64,000 nt of DNA from DATJOJ01 sp035507035 (GTDB taxonomy: Bacteria; Acidobacteriota; Terriglobia; Terriglobales; Acidobacteriaceae). Both the position numbers and the translations under genes were made by a program. Positions 24,813 through 32,531 of the stretch are shown in pieces (the first letter of the stretch is position 1; each line of letters begins with the position of its first letter). The notes beneath the pieces are model-generated. The model had not been told where the DNA came from, made no database searches, and saw only the letters and a list, made by a program, of their open reading frames with translations. Location of the stretch: positions 99,438 through 163,437 of the forward strand of contig DATJOJ010000074.1 in assembly GCA_035507035.1 (NCBI GenBank), written 5' to 3'.

Positions 24813-25190
24813 TCAGTTCTCAAGGATCACCTGCGCCATGGCGAACTCTTTGGTGTGAGTGAGCGAAAGCGCGACGTGCTTGGCGCCGAGTTTCTGCGCG
24901 AATTCTGCGGCTTTCCCATGAAATAGGATGGTCGGGCGGCCGCCGGGTTGCCGACTCACTTCAACGTCCTTCCACGTTACCCCGTGATTCCAACCAGTAC
25001 CCAAAGCTTTCATGGCGGCTTCCTTTGCGGCGAAGCGGGCGGCATAGCGCTCGACGCGGTTGGCTTTGGAATCGCAGTAGCGAATCTCGCCTTCGGTGAA
25101 AATTCGAGCGATGAAGCGGTCGCCGAAGCGCTTGATGGATTCGGCGATGCGCGGGACTTCGGCGATATCGATGCCGGTGCCGACAATCAT
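24813..25190 (-). CDS. acpS: Holo-[acyl-carrier-protein] synthase
   Basis: AcpS moves 4'-phosphopantetheine from CoA to acyl carrier protein, activating it for fatty-acid synthesis. The 125-residue length and both motifs are canonical: GTGIDIAEVPRI at the N-terminus (Mg-binding Asp) and RFAAKEAAMKALGTG in the middle. C-terminal LSLTHTKEFAMAQVI closes the fold. It lies downstream of the DUF488 gene on the same strand with a 59-bp gap holding a phrase repeat. Confidence 0.97.
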   Translation of the reverse strand: MIVGTGIDIAEVPRIAESIKRFGDRFIARIFTEGEIRYCDSKANRVERYAARFAAKEAAMKALGTGWNHGVTWKDVEVSRQPGGRPTILFHGKAAEFAQKLGAKHVALSLTHTKEFAMAQVILEN

Positions 25191-25220
25191 TTGGTCAACG
25201 TTAACATACGACGAGAGGCC

Positions 25221-25249
25221 TTAAACACAGGGACACAGAGGGGCACAGC
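25221..25249. repeat. 'AAACACAGGGACACAGAGG' phrase repeat
   Basis: Intergenic phrase between the DUF488 gene and acpS, related to 20681, 22660 and 25817. Confidence 0.45.
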
Positions 25250-25780
25250 TTAGAGCAGAAGATCGCCGCGATAGATGACATCGTCTTCGATGAGATTGGC
25301 TTCGGACATTAGTTTGTGGGGCCTAGTGGGACCGGTGGCATCGATATGCTGAACGTCGTGTCCGTGAGCGACGAGCCAGTCGGAAACTAACATGCGGTGG
25401 CATTGGAAGTAGACGCGTTCGGCGCACATGTAGGCAGTGGGAGATTGTTCGGCGAGTTGGATCAATTGCTGAATTCCGTTGCGAAACTCGTTGGTCAGCA
25501 TGTAATCGGCATAGTTGCGGAAAGAGTCGCTGCGCAAGGCAATGTTGGGGGAATCGTCGCGGATTTTCGTGCGGCGGCCGCCCAGGGCGGGCAGCCAGAG
25601 GTAGTGAATTCCAGATTCAGCCAATGATTTTTCCAGGGCCTGACGGTTGAAGTGCGGCAGGCGGCGGGACATGGGGAAAGAGCGGATGTCGACCAGAGTT
25701 TTGATGGAATGAGCTTGCAGGGCTGCGATGAGTTCTTCGAGCGTACGGGTGGAATGGCCGATGGTGTAGAGAGTTGCCAC
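25250..25780 (-). CDS. DUF488 family protein
   Basis: A 176-residue cytosolic protein starting LYTIGHSTRTLEELIAALQ, the DUF488 signature, followed by LVDIRSFPMSRRLPHFN. Conserved cysteine/histidine pattern AYMCAERVYFQCHRMLVSDWL is present. The fold is predicted to resemble an uncharacterised nucleotide or rhodanese-like domain; biochemical function is unknown. It sits between acpS and selA on the minus strand, each separated by a phrase-repeat spacer. Confidence 0.92.
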   Translation of the reverse strand: MATLYTIGHSTRTLEELIAALQAHSIKTLVDIRSFPMSRRLPHFNRQALEKSLAESGIHYLWLPALGGRRTKIRDDSPNIALRSDSFRNYADYMLTNEFRNGIQQLIQLAEQSPTAYMCAERVYFQCHRMLVSDWLVAHGHDVQHIDATGPTRPHKLMSEANLIEDDVIYRGDLLL

Positions 25781-25816
25781 GAAATTATTTCATCACAATA
25801 TAAGGATCCGGAAATC

Positions 25817-25890
25817 TTAAACCGCAAAGAACGCAAAGGGACGCGAGTATCGAAAAACCTTAAACACGGAGGGAACAGGGGAACACTGAG
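25817..25890. repeat. 'CCGCAAAGAACGCAAAGG' / 'AAACACGGAGGGAACAGG' phrase repeats
   Basis: Two phrases fill the spacer between selA and the DUF488 gene. Confidence 0.45.
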
Positions 25891-25892
25891 TA

Positions 25893-27311
25893 TTAAGATG
25901 CGACGATTTGCTGAAGTGCGAGAGCGATGACTTTGTCTTGTTCGGGAAACACGGTGCGAAAGTCGAGCAGCACGCGACCTTCTTCGACCCGGGCCACGAT
26001 GGGCGGGTGGCAAGAGCGAAGTTTGGACGCGAGTTCGTCGGCGCTGAGCTGATTGCAGCAGAGCGATAACAATCGCGTGGGCAATGTGGCCGAAGGCGCA
26101 GCGCCACCGCCGATGACCGATTCGCCGTCGATGATTTCGATGGACAAAGCTGACCCAGCAAGTTTCGCGGCTATCCCCTCAGCACGTTTTCCGATTTCTT
26201 CTTTCGATAAGCGCATCATGCGAATTGCGGGGATGGCATCGTGGTCACCTTTTATATAGGCCAGCAGCGTGGCTTCGAGCGCCGCGTAGGTGAGTTTGTC
26301 GACGCGCAAAGCGCGAAATAGCGAATTGGATCGCATACGAGCGACGAGGTCGGCGCGGCCGCTGATGATTCCAGCCTGTGGGCCGCCGAGAAGTTTGTCG
26401 CCGCTGTAGGTAACGATGTCTACCCCGGCTTGCAAACTTTCCAAGACAGCGGGTTCACCGTTGATTCCGACGGAACGGAGATCGAAAAGCGCGCCGCTGC
26501 CGAGGTCTTCCATCAGCGGAAGATTTCGTTGGTGGGCGAGATCGACGAGTTCGTGAAGGTCGGGCTGCTCGGTGAATCCGGTGATCTGAAAATTAGAACG
26601 ATGGACGCGCAGCAGCAGGCGAGTTTTATCGCTGATCGCTTGCTCGTAATCTTTGATGCGAGTGCGGTTGGTAGTACCGACTTCACGAAGCTGGGCATTG
26701 GACTTCGCCATCACATCGGGAATGCGGAAGGATCCCCCGATTTCGACGAGTTCGCCGCGGGAGACGATGACTTCTCCGCCGTCGGCAAAGGTGTTCAGAG
26801 CAAGCAGGACGGCGGCCGCATTGTTGTTGACGACGATGGTCGAAGTCGCAGAAGAACTCCCGGATTGCGATAAGAGTTTGCGGAAGAGGCGATCGACGTG
26901 AACGTCGCGGCGGCCGCGCTCTCCGGCGTTTACGTCGAATTCAAGATTGGAATAGCCAGAGGCAGTTTGTTGAATGTGCTCGAAGGCGGATGCCGCAATC
27001 GGGGCGCGGCCGAGATTGGTGTGAAGAATCACTCCGGTTGCGTTGATGACGTTTCTTAGGGAATAGCTGAGGGCGGCACGAAGTTGGCGCTCGATGGCTT
27101 GCGGCAAGCCGGAAAGAGCGAGATCGACGGCAGCGGAGTCCAGGTGACCTGCCGAAATTTCCTTTCGCAGCGACTCCAGTACCGTGCGCGCGGCGTCGGC
27201 GGCGGCAATTTGCCCGTCTTGTGTCACAAAAGTTTGCAGAGCGGGGCTGCGCAGGAGTTCGTCCACGGAAGGCAGCTTGCGATACAGATCGGCTTTGGCA
27301 TCGGTCTTCAT
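25893..27311 (-). CDS. selA: L-seryl-tRNA(Sec) selenium transferase
   Basis: SelA is a PLP enzyme converting seryl-tRNA(Sec) to selenocysteinyl-tRNA(Sec). The 472-residue protein has the N-terminal tRNA-binding region (LPSVDELLRSPALQ), INATGVILHTNLGRAP, and the PLP-lysine motif TYSGDKLLGGPQAGII. Length matches the family (about 460-470). selB, selD and selC are not in the window, nor did I see an in-frame TGA selenoprotein, so completeness of selenocysteine use cannot be judged. It is 22 bp downstream of recG on the same strand and probably co-transcribed. Confidence 0.96.
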   Translation of the reverse strand: MKTDAKADLYRKLPSVDELLRSPALQTFVTQDGQIAAADAARTVLESLRKEISAGHLDSAAVDLALSGLPQAIERQLRAALSYSLRNVINATGVILHTNLGRAPIAASAFEHIQQTASGYSNLEFDVNAGERGRRDVHVDRLFRKLLSQSGSSSATSTIVVNNNAAAVLLALNTFADGGEVIVSRGELVEIGGSFRIPDVMAKSNAQLREVGTTNRTRIKDYEQAISDKTRLLLRVHRSNFQITGFTEQPDLHELVDLAHQRNLPLMEDLGSGALFDLRSVGINGEPAVLESLQAGVDIVTYSGDKLLGGPQAGIISGRADLVARMRSNSLFRALRVDKLTYAALEATLLAYIKGDHDAIPAIRMMRLSKEEIGKRAEGIAAKLAGSALSIEIIDGESVIGGGAAPSATLPTRLLSLCCNQLSADELASKLRSCHPPIVARVEEGRVLLDFRTVFPEQDKVIALALQQIVAS

Positions 27312-27333
27312 CCGCCGACTGATTATCCCATCT

Positions 27334-29505
27334 TCAGCCTACTTCCACTAGGCCGTAGGTTTTTTGCCAGCGGGTGCGCATGTGGCGCAGGGCGCGATTA
27401 ATTTCTTCCTGGGAAATTTCGGCATTCGGTCCCGATAAAACTGCTTGCGCTTCGCGTTTGGCAGCTTCGAGCAGTTGGCGGTCGCGAATGAGGTTGGCGA
27501 CCTGAAAGCTAGGCAGGCCGGCTTGTTTGGTGCCGAAAAACTCGCCCGGTCCGCGGAGTTCGAGGTCAAGTTCGGCGATCTGAAAGCCATCGTTGGTGCG
27601 GACCATGGCATCAAGGCGGCGCTCGGCATCTTCGGAGATCTTTCCCCCGGTCATGAGAACGCAGTAGGACTTGGCGGCGCCGCGGCCGATGCGTCCGCGA
27701 AGCTGGTGGAGTTGGGCAAGGCCGAAGCGCTCGGCGTGCTCAATGACCATGACGGTTGCATTCGGGACGTCGACGCCGACTTCGATGACGGTGGTAGAAA
27801 CTAGAACTTGCAGCTCGCCTTTCTGGAAGAGGCGCATGACCTGCTCTTTGAGATCGGGATCCATGCGGCCGTGCAAGAGGCCGACGCGCAGATCGGGAAA
27901 GATGCGCTGGCTGAGTTGCTTGTACATTTGCTGGGCAGCTTTGAGCTCGCGCTCTTCGTTCTCTTCGATGACGGGATAAACGACATAAGTTTGGTGGCCG
28001 GCGGCGGCTTGTTTGCGGACGAAGGCCCAAACTTCGTCGGACCGCTCGTCGGAAATTTGGCGAGTGACGATAGGAGTGCGGCCGGGCGGCATTTCGTCGA
28101 TCACGCTGATGTCGAGATCGCCGTAAATGGTCAGGGCTAAGGTGCGCGGAATGGGGGTTGCGGTCATGACGAGGACGTCGGGTTCGCCGGCGGCTTCGGC
28201 CTGCGTGTGTGCAGCGGCTGATTTCTTCATCAATTTGAAGCGCTGCAGTACGCCGAATCGATGCTGCTCATCGACGATCACGAGGCCCAGGCGATCGAAT
28301 TCGACTTTTTGTTCGATCAGTGCGTGGGTGCCGATGACGAGTTGGGCGTTGCCGTGGGCGATGTGGCGGCGGATTTCGCGCTTGCGATCATCTTCGAGAG
28401 AGCCAGTGAGCAGAACGATGCGGTATCCGGCGGCTTCGAGAATGCGGCGGGCGGAGAAATAATGCTGCTGCGCGAGAATTTCAGTGGGCGCCATGAGCGC
28501 GACTTGATATCCGTTCTCGATGGCGATGATGGCGGCCTCGAAGGCGACGATGGTTTTGCCGGAGCCGACGTCGCCTTGCAGCAGACGGCGCATGGGGCTG
28601 AGCTTTCCCATGTCGGAGGCGATTTCCTTGAGGACTTTTTTTTGGGCTGCGGTGGGATGGAAGGGAAGTATCTTCTTGATGGCGGCGCGGACGCGATCGT
28701 CTAAGCGAAATGCGATTCCGGTTTCGGCTTTTTGCTCGCGGCGCTTGAGTTCGAGGCCGAGCTCGATGAAAAATAATTCTTCGAAGATGAGCCGGATGTG
28801 AGCGGGAGTGCGGGAGTTTTGCAGATCCTGGAAACTTTCGCCGGCATCGGGCCAGTGAACTTTCTGCAATGCTTCGCGCGGCGAGATGAGGCTGAGGTGT
28901 TGGCGGACTGCGGCGGGGATTGCCTCGGGGAAATCCGGAGTAAGATTTTCGAGCGCGGTATGAATAATGCGGCGAAACCAGCGAGAGGTGAGGCGGCCCT
29001 GGCCAGTGGCTTCGTAGATGGGAACAATGCGGCCGATTTCGAGGGACTCGGCAATTTTGCGGTCGGCAGCATCGGCGGAAGATTCGTCCGAAGTGTCACC
29101 GATGATTTCAAACTGCGGCTGGACGAGTTGGAGTTCGCCGGCGCGATAATCGCTTTCAACTTTGCCATATAAGGCGACCATCTGGCCGGGCTGGAATTTA
29201 TCCTTCAGGTAGGGCGCGTTGAACCAGATGCACTTCAGGCGGGCGCGGCCCTGGCCGGCGGTCATTTGAAAGATCGGCATGCGGCGGGTGCGAAACAAGC
29301 CTGAATTGCGGACCTCTGCGATGATGGTGGCCATCTCTCCGGCGCGAAGCTCAGGGATGGAACGGGGATTGAGGCGATCTTCGTAACGAAAGGGTAGGTA
29401 GTGCAGCAGGTCGTCAACAGTTTGGATGCCCTTGGCAGCAAGGATCTCAGCCAAGCGAGGGCCGATGCCTTTCACGTATTGCACTGAGGTGGCGAGTTCC
29501 AGCAT
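27334..29505 (-). CDS. recG: ATP-dependent DNA helicase RecG
   Basis: RecG remodels stalled replication forks and branch-migrates Holliday junctions. Domains in order: N-terminal wedge/OB domain (residues about 1-240, with VKGIGPRLAEILAAKGIQ at the start and an OB strand around GEMATIIAEVRN), then helicase lobes with Walker A GDVGSGKTIVA, the DEQH box VIVDEQHRFGV, VMTATPIPRTLAL, and motif VI QLRGRIGRG. The ATG at 29505 (MLELATSVQYVKG) is preferred over one 44 codons upstream, giving 723 residues. It heads the recG-selA pair and is divergent from a small membrane gene. Confidence 0.97.
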   Translation of the reverse strand: MLELATSVQYVKGIGPRLAEILAAKGIQTVDDLLHYLPFRYEDRLNPRSIPELRAGEMATIIAEVRNSGLFRTRRMPIFQMTAGQGRARLKCIWFNAPYLKDKFQPGQMVALYGKVESDYRAGELQLVQPQFEIIGDTSDESSADAADRKIAESLEIGRIVPIYEATGQGRLTSRWFRRIIHTALENLTPDFPEAIPAAVRQHLSLISPREALQKVHWPDAGESFQDLQNSRTPAHIRLIFEELFFIELGLELKRREQKAETGIAFRLDDRVRAAIKKILPFHPTAAQKKVLKEIASDMGKLSPMRRLLQGDVGSGKTIVAFEAAIIAIENGYQVALMAPTEILAQQHYFSARRILEAAGYRIVLLTGSLEDDRKREIRRHIAHGNAQLVIGTHALIEQKVEFDRLGLVIVDEQHRFGVLQRFKLMKKSAAAHTQAEAAGEPDVLVMTATPIPRTLALTIYGDLDISVIDEMPPGRTPIVTRQISDERSDEVWAFVRKQAAAGHQTYVVYPVIEENEERELKAAQQMYKQLSQRIFPDLRVGLLHGRMDPDLKEQVMRLFQKGELQVLVSTTVIEVGVDVPNATVMVIEHAERFGLAQLHQLRGRIGRGAAKSYCVLMTGGKISEDAERRLDAMVRTNDGFQIAELDLELRGPGEFFGTKQAGLPSFQVANLIRDRQLLEAAKREAQAVLSGPNAEISQEEINRALRHMRTRWQKTYGLVEVG

Positions 29506-29537
29506 CTCAAGGGATGTTAGCAGCGTCTGAGGACGGA

Positions 29538-29759
29538 ATGTCGAAATCAGCAGCCAATTTTGTGCACGCGCTGGCAGCCGTGATTGTGGGGAATATCGCT
29601 TATTTTCTGTCGGAAAAATATCTTCCGGTGGCTGCACGGCATGTGGTTTTCAAACTCGATTTGGGGACGCTAGTCGATTTCTGGTTTTGCCTTGTGGCGT
29701 TTGGGATTATCAAAACCGTCGCGAACTTGAGACGGAAGCGCAGGGTGCAGGAGCAGTAG
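29538..29759 (+). CDS. Small membrane protein, unknown
   Basis: A 73-residue protein from the ATG at 29538 with a GAGGACGG ribosome site. Two hydrophobic helices (about residues 4-24, FVHALAAVIVGNIAYFL, and 44-60, FWFCLVAFGIIKTVA) and a basic C-terminus. Not recognised. It is divergent from recG; its start region overlaps the upstream in-frame extension of recG, another reason to prefer the shorter recG start. Confidence 0.65.
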   Translation: MSKSAANFVHALAAVIVGNIAYFLSEKYLPVAARHVVFKLDLGTLVDFWFCLVAFGIIKTVANLRRKRRVQEQ

Positions 29760-29763
29760 TATA

Positions 29764-29782
29764 GGCGGGCGAGGTGCCCGCC
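29764..29782. repeat. REP-like palindrome (copy 5), possible bidirectional terminator
   Basis: GGCGGGC-GAGGT-GCCCGCC followed by TCACAAAACTTTTTT on the plus strand, between the convergent small membrane gene and pepA. The T-run after the stem would allow factor-independent termination of the plus-strand gene. Confidence 0.6.
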
Positions 29783-29795
29783 TCACAAAACTTTT

Positions 29796-31283
29796 TTATC
29801 CGGCAAAATCGCGAGCGAGTTGGACCAGGCTACGAACGGCGATACCCGAGGGACCTTTCGCGATCCACGGCTTGTTGTCTTCCATCCAGGCGGTACCGGC
29901 GATGTCGAGATGGATCCACGGCGTCTCTTCGGCAAATTCCTGCAGGAACTTCGCCGCGGTGACTGCACCACCCCAGCGGCCACCGGTATTCATAATGTCG
30001 GCAATGTTCGATTTAATGCTCTCTTTGTAATCGTCATCGAGCGGCAGACGCCAGAAACGCTCGCCGGCCTTTTCGGTGGCTTGACGGAAACGGCCATACC
30101 AGGCGTCGTCGTTGGTGAAGGCTCCGGCGTTCACGTATCCCAGAGCGACGACGACCGCGCCTGTGAGGGTTGCGGCGTCGACAAGATGGGTGCAGCCGAG
30201 CTGACGGGCATAGAAAAGGCCATCAGCGAGCACAAGGCGTCCCTCGGCGTCGGTGTTTATGATCTCGATGGATTTGCCAGACATAGCGATTTGAATGTCG
30301 CCCGGCTTCTGCGCCTTGCCGGAGGGCATGTTCTCGGTGGCGCAGACGATGGCAATGACTTTGACCTTGGGTTTGAGCAAGGCGATGGCGCGCATGGCCC
30401 CGAGCATGGCTGCGCCACCTGCCATGTCATATTTCATTTTTTCCATGCCGTCGGCGGGTTTGATGGAAATGCCGCCGGTGTCGAAGGTGATGCCTTTGCC
30501 GACGAGACCAAGCACGGGATTCGCGGGGGCGCCCGCGGGTTCATAGCGAAGAATGATGAGCGCCGGAGGTTCGTCGGAGCCTTGGGCTACGCCCCAGAAT
30601 GCTCCCATCTTCAGGTCTTTGATTTTGTCAGCACCGTAGATATCGCATTTCAAGCCAACTTCCTGGGCCATTTTGCGGGCTCGGTCGGCGAGGATGGTGG
30701 GCGTCATGCGATTGGAGGGTTCGTTGACTAAGTCGCGGGTAAAGTTTTGTGACTCACCGATGATCCGAGCTTCGTCCATAGCCTTCTGCAACGCGGGCTG
30801 ATCGCCACGCGCGACCACGGTGACGGCATCGATGGTTTGGTCTTTGCGATCACTTTTGTAAACGTCAGGATCGAAGTTGCCGACGAAAGAACCTTCCACG
30901 GCTGCGCGCACGCCCTCCTCACCGTTGATCGCTTCGGGGAGCAGGAAGGCGAAGCTGCGGATGCCGCGGGTCTTGAGAAAGCGAACAGCGGTTCCGGCGA
31001 GTTTTCGCAATTCGGAGGAATTGAATTTCTTGGCTCTCCCACCACCCACCAACAAAAGACGTTTCGCTTTGAGATTTGCGGGACGATGGAGGAGCGAAGT
31101 CTCCAGACTTTTGCCGGTAACCTCGCCGCTGGCGATGACTTCAGCTGCAGCTTGGCGTATGGCGTTGTCGCCGGATTGGACAGCGGCGTCGTTTTTGTCC
31201 TTTTCACCCTGGTCGAGGACGATCACGACCAGACATTCGGTTTCGATTGAAGCGGGAGCGGCAGTGGAAAGATTGGTCTTCAT
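29796..31283 (-). CDS. pepA: Leucyl aminopeptidase (M17 family)
   Basis: A two-zinc cytosolic aminopeptidase that removes N-terminal residues from peptides; some family members also bind DNA. The 495-residue protein has the N-terminal macro-like domain (residues about 20-170) and the C-terminal catalytic domain with GKGITFDTGGISIKPADGME, the metal-ligand signature NTDAEGRLVLADGL, and KYDMAGGAAMLGAM. Length is normal (480-505). It stands alone, about 80 bp downstream of the Smr gene on the same strand. Confidence 0.96.
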   Translation of the reverse strand: MKTNLSTAAPASIETECLVVIVLDQGEKDKNDAAVQSGDNAIRQAAAEVIASGEVTGKSLETSLLHRPANLKAKRLLLVGGGRAKKFNSSELRKLAGTAVRFLKTRGIRSFAFLLPEAINGEEGVRAAVEGSFVGNFDPDVYKSDRKDQTIDAVTVVARGDQPALQKAMDEARIIGESQNFTRDLVNEPSNRMTPTILADRARKMAQEVGLKCDIYGADKIKDLKMGAFWGVAQGSDEPPALIILRYEPAGAPANPVLGLVGKGITFDTGGISIKPADGMEKMKYDMAGGAAMLGAMRAIALLKPKVKVIAIVCATENMPSGKAQKPGDIQIAMSGKSIEIINTDAEGRLVLADGLFYARQLGCTHLVDAATLTGAVVVALGYVNAGAFTNDDAWYGRFRQATEKAGERFWRLPLDDDYKESIKSNIADIMNTGGRWGGAVTAAKFLQEFAEETPWIHLDIAGTAWMEDNKPWIAKGPSGIAVRSLVQLARDFAG

Positions 31284-31361
31284 AAATTTTTAAATTCGAC
31301 TGAGTTCGATTCCAGTATCGTCGGCGGGTGGGGAATTAGGCAAGTTGGGTGCCAGTTGGAC

Positions 31362-31712
31362 TTAAAGCACAACCACGGTGACACCCAAATTTCTTCGACC
31401 GAGATCATGATCGTGCTTCAATTCCGGGTGAATGCCGATCAGCTTCCAGGTTTCTTGGTCCGACTTGCTCCAGTTTTCGCCAAAGATACAGCCGCGAATT
31501 TGGCCGTCGTCGGTCATCTTGCGCAACTGTTTTTGTACGGCAATACGAATTTCCCCACCAACCCCGGTTGAGCCGTATCCGTGAATGAATTTAATTAGAA
31601 GATAGCCTTCGCTGCGCGCGGCATTCAGTTCGGTGTGCAAGCGCGACAGGGCTTCCGTCACCGAAGGCATGTTTTCCTTCAAGCTGACCGACTTCATCAG
31701 CAAGGGGCGCAC
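31362..31712 (-). CDS. Smr domain protein
   Basis: A 116-residue protein that is essentially a lone Smr domain, the nicking-endonuclease-like module found at the C-terminus of MutS2. The hallmark IKFIHGYGSTGVGGEIR (HGxG) is clear. The GTG at 31712 is chosen because GGAAGG lies 7 nt upstream inside the smpB end and it lies 2 bp after the smpB stop, pointing to coupled translation; an ATG five codons later is possible. It may act in RNA or DNA cleavage, and its pairing with smpB suggests a link to ribosome rescue, which is inference. Confidence 0.82.
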   Translation of the reverse strand: MRPLLMKSVSLKENMPSVTEALSRLHTELNAARSEGYLLIKFIHGYGSTGVGGEIRIAVQKQLRKMTDDGQIRGCIFGENWSKSDQETWKLIGIHPELKHDHDLGRRNLGVTVVVL

Positions 31713-31714
31713 GG

Positions 31715-32245
31715 TTACCTTCCTTTGCGACCGCGGGAGACGGCCTCGCGAGCTTCGCGATCGGCGGTGCGGCGGCGTTCGGTTTCTCGTTTGTCCCAGA
31801 GCTGCTTGCCTTTGGCCAATGCCAGTTCAACTTTTACCCGGCCGTTTTTGAAGTACATCCGGGTGGGGATCAGGGTTAGGCCTTTCTGCTGGGTTTTGCC
31901 GATGAGCTTGCGGATTTCTTCATTGTGCATCAGCAACTTACGGGTTCGCAGAGGAGCATGGTTGAAGATGTTGCCGTGCTCATAAGGGCCGATGTGGCAG
32001 TTCAGGAGCCAGAGCTCGCCATCTTTAATTAAGCCGTAGGCGTCCTTCAGGTTGGCGCGGCCAGCCCGAACGGACTTGACCTCGGTACCGGTCAAAGCGA
32101 CTCCGGTCTCAAATTTTTCCAGCAAGAAATAGTTGTGAGAAGCGATCCTATTCACAGAGGCATCGCGCAGGCCAGAAGCGGTGGGATCGCGGCGGGGGTT
32201 CTTCTCCGGATTGGGACGGGTTGGCTGCAAGGGCTGGCGTGGCAT
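31715..32245 (-). CDS. smpB: SsrA-binding protein SmpB
   Basis: SmpB escorts tmRNA to stalled ribosomes for trans-translation. The 176-residue protein has NYFLLEKFETGVALTGTEV, HIGPYEHGNIFNHAP, LLMHNEEIRKLIGK and the basic C-terminal tail KGKQLWDKRETERRR, all canonical. The first 30 residues are a Pro/Arg-rich extension beyond the usual 150-160 residue form. The tmRNA gene was looked for in the flanks and not found. Overlaps nothing; the Smr gene follows after 2 bp. Confidence 0.97.
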   Translation of the reverse strand: MPRQPLQPTRPNPEKNPRRDPTASGLRDASVNRIASHNYFLLEKFETGVALTGTEVKSVRAGRANLKDAYGLIKDGELWLLNCHIGPYEHGNIFNHAPLRTRKLLMHNEEIRKLIGKTQQKGLTLIPTRMYFKNGRVKVELALAKGKQLWDKRETERRRTADREAREAVSRGRKGR

Positions 32246-32430
32246 GGCAGTTATAGATTATCGCAAGGGCGAGAGGGCGAACTCGTCGAGCGCATGGGGC
32301 TTGGACTCAAGTCTCGAACCAAGCGGAGTCTCCTCGGTGAGATTGAGTCTGAGCCTCAGGGTGTGGCAGGCCGTACGTTACTTACGACTTAACTGCTACC
32401 AATACAGTCACTTCGGCAGCGCGGAGGCGA

Positions 32431-32439
32431 TGTTATAAT
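32431..32439 (+). promoter_or_regulatory. Extended -10 promoter of the secretin gene
   Basis: TGTTATAAT is a perfect extended -10 about 90 bp before the secretin start; the -35 is poor. The same nonamer precedes tRNA-Phe at 39630. Confidence 0.5.
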
Positions 32440-32531
32440 CACGGTTTTATCTCCCAATATTTGTGGAAGAAAGGCTCTGACTGGCAGTGATGGCTGAGCA
32501 AAGGGGAAGACTGTCTGCGAGAAAATCCGCG

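Noticed and set aside
29820..30731. 303-codon plus-strand frame opposite pepA
   Set aside because: Antisense to pepA; no family resemblance.
32246..32486. Possible tmRNA (ssrA) next to smpB
   Set aside because: No GGGGCTGATTCTGG-type start, tag-coding frame or tRNA-like ends were found in the flanks of smpB.
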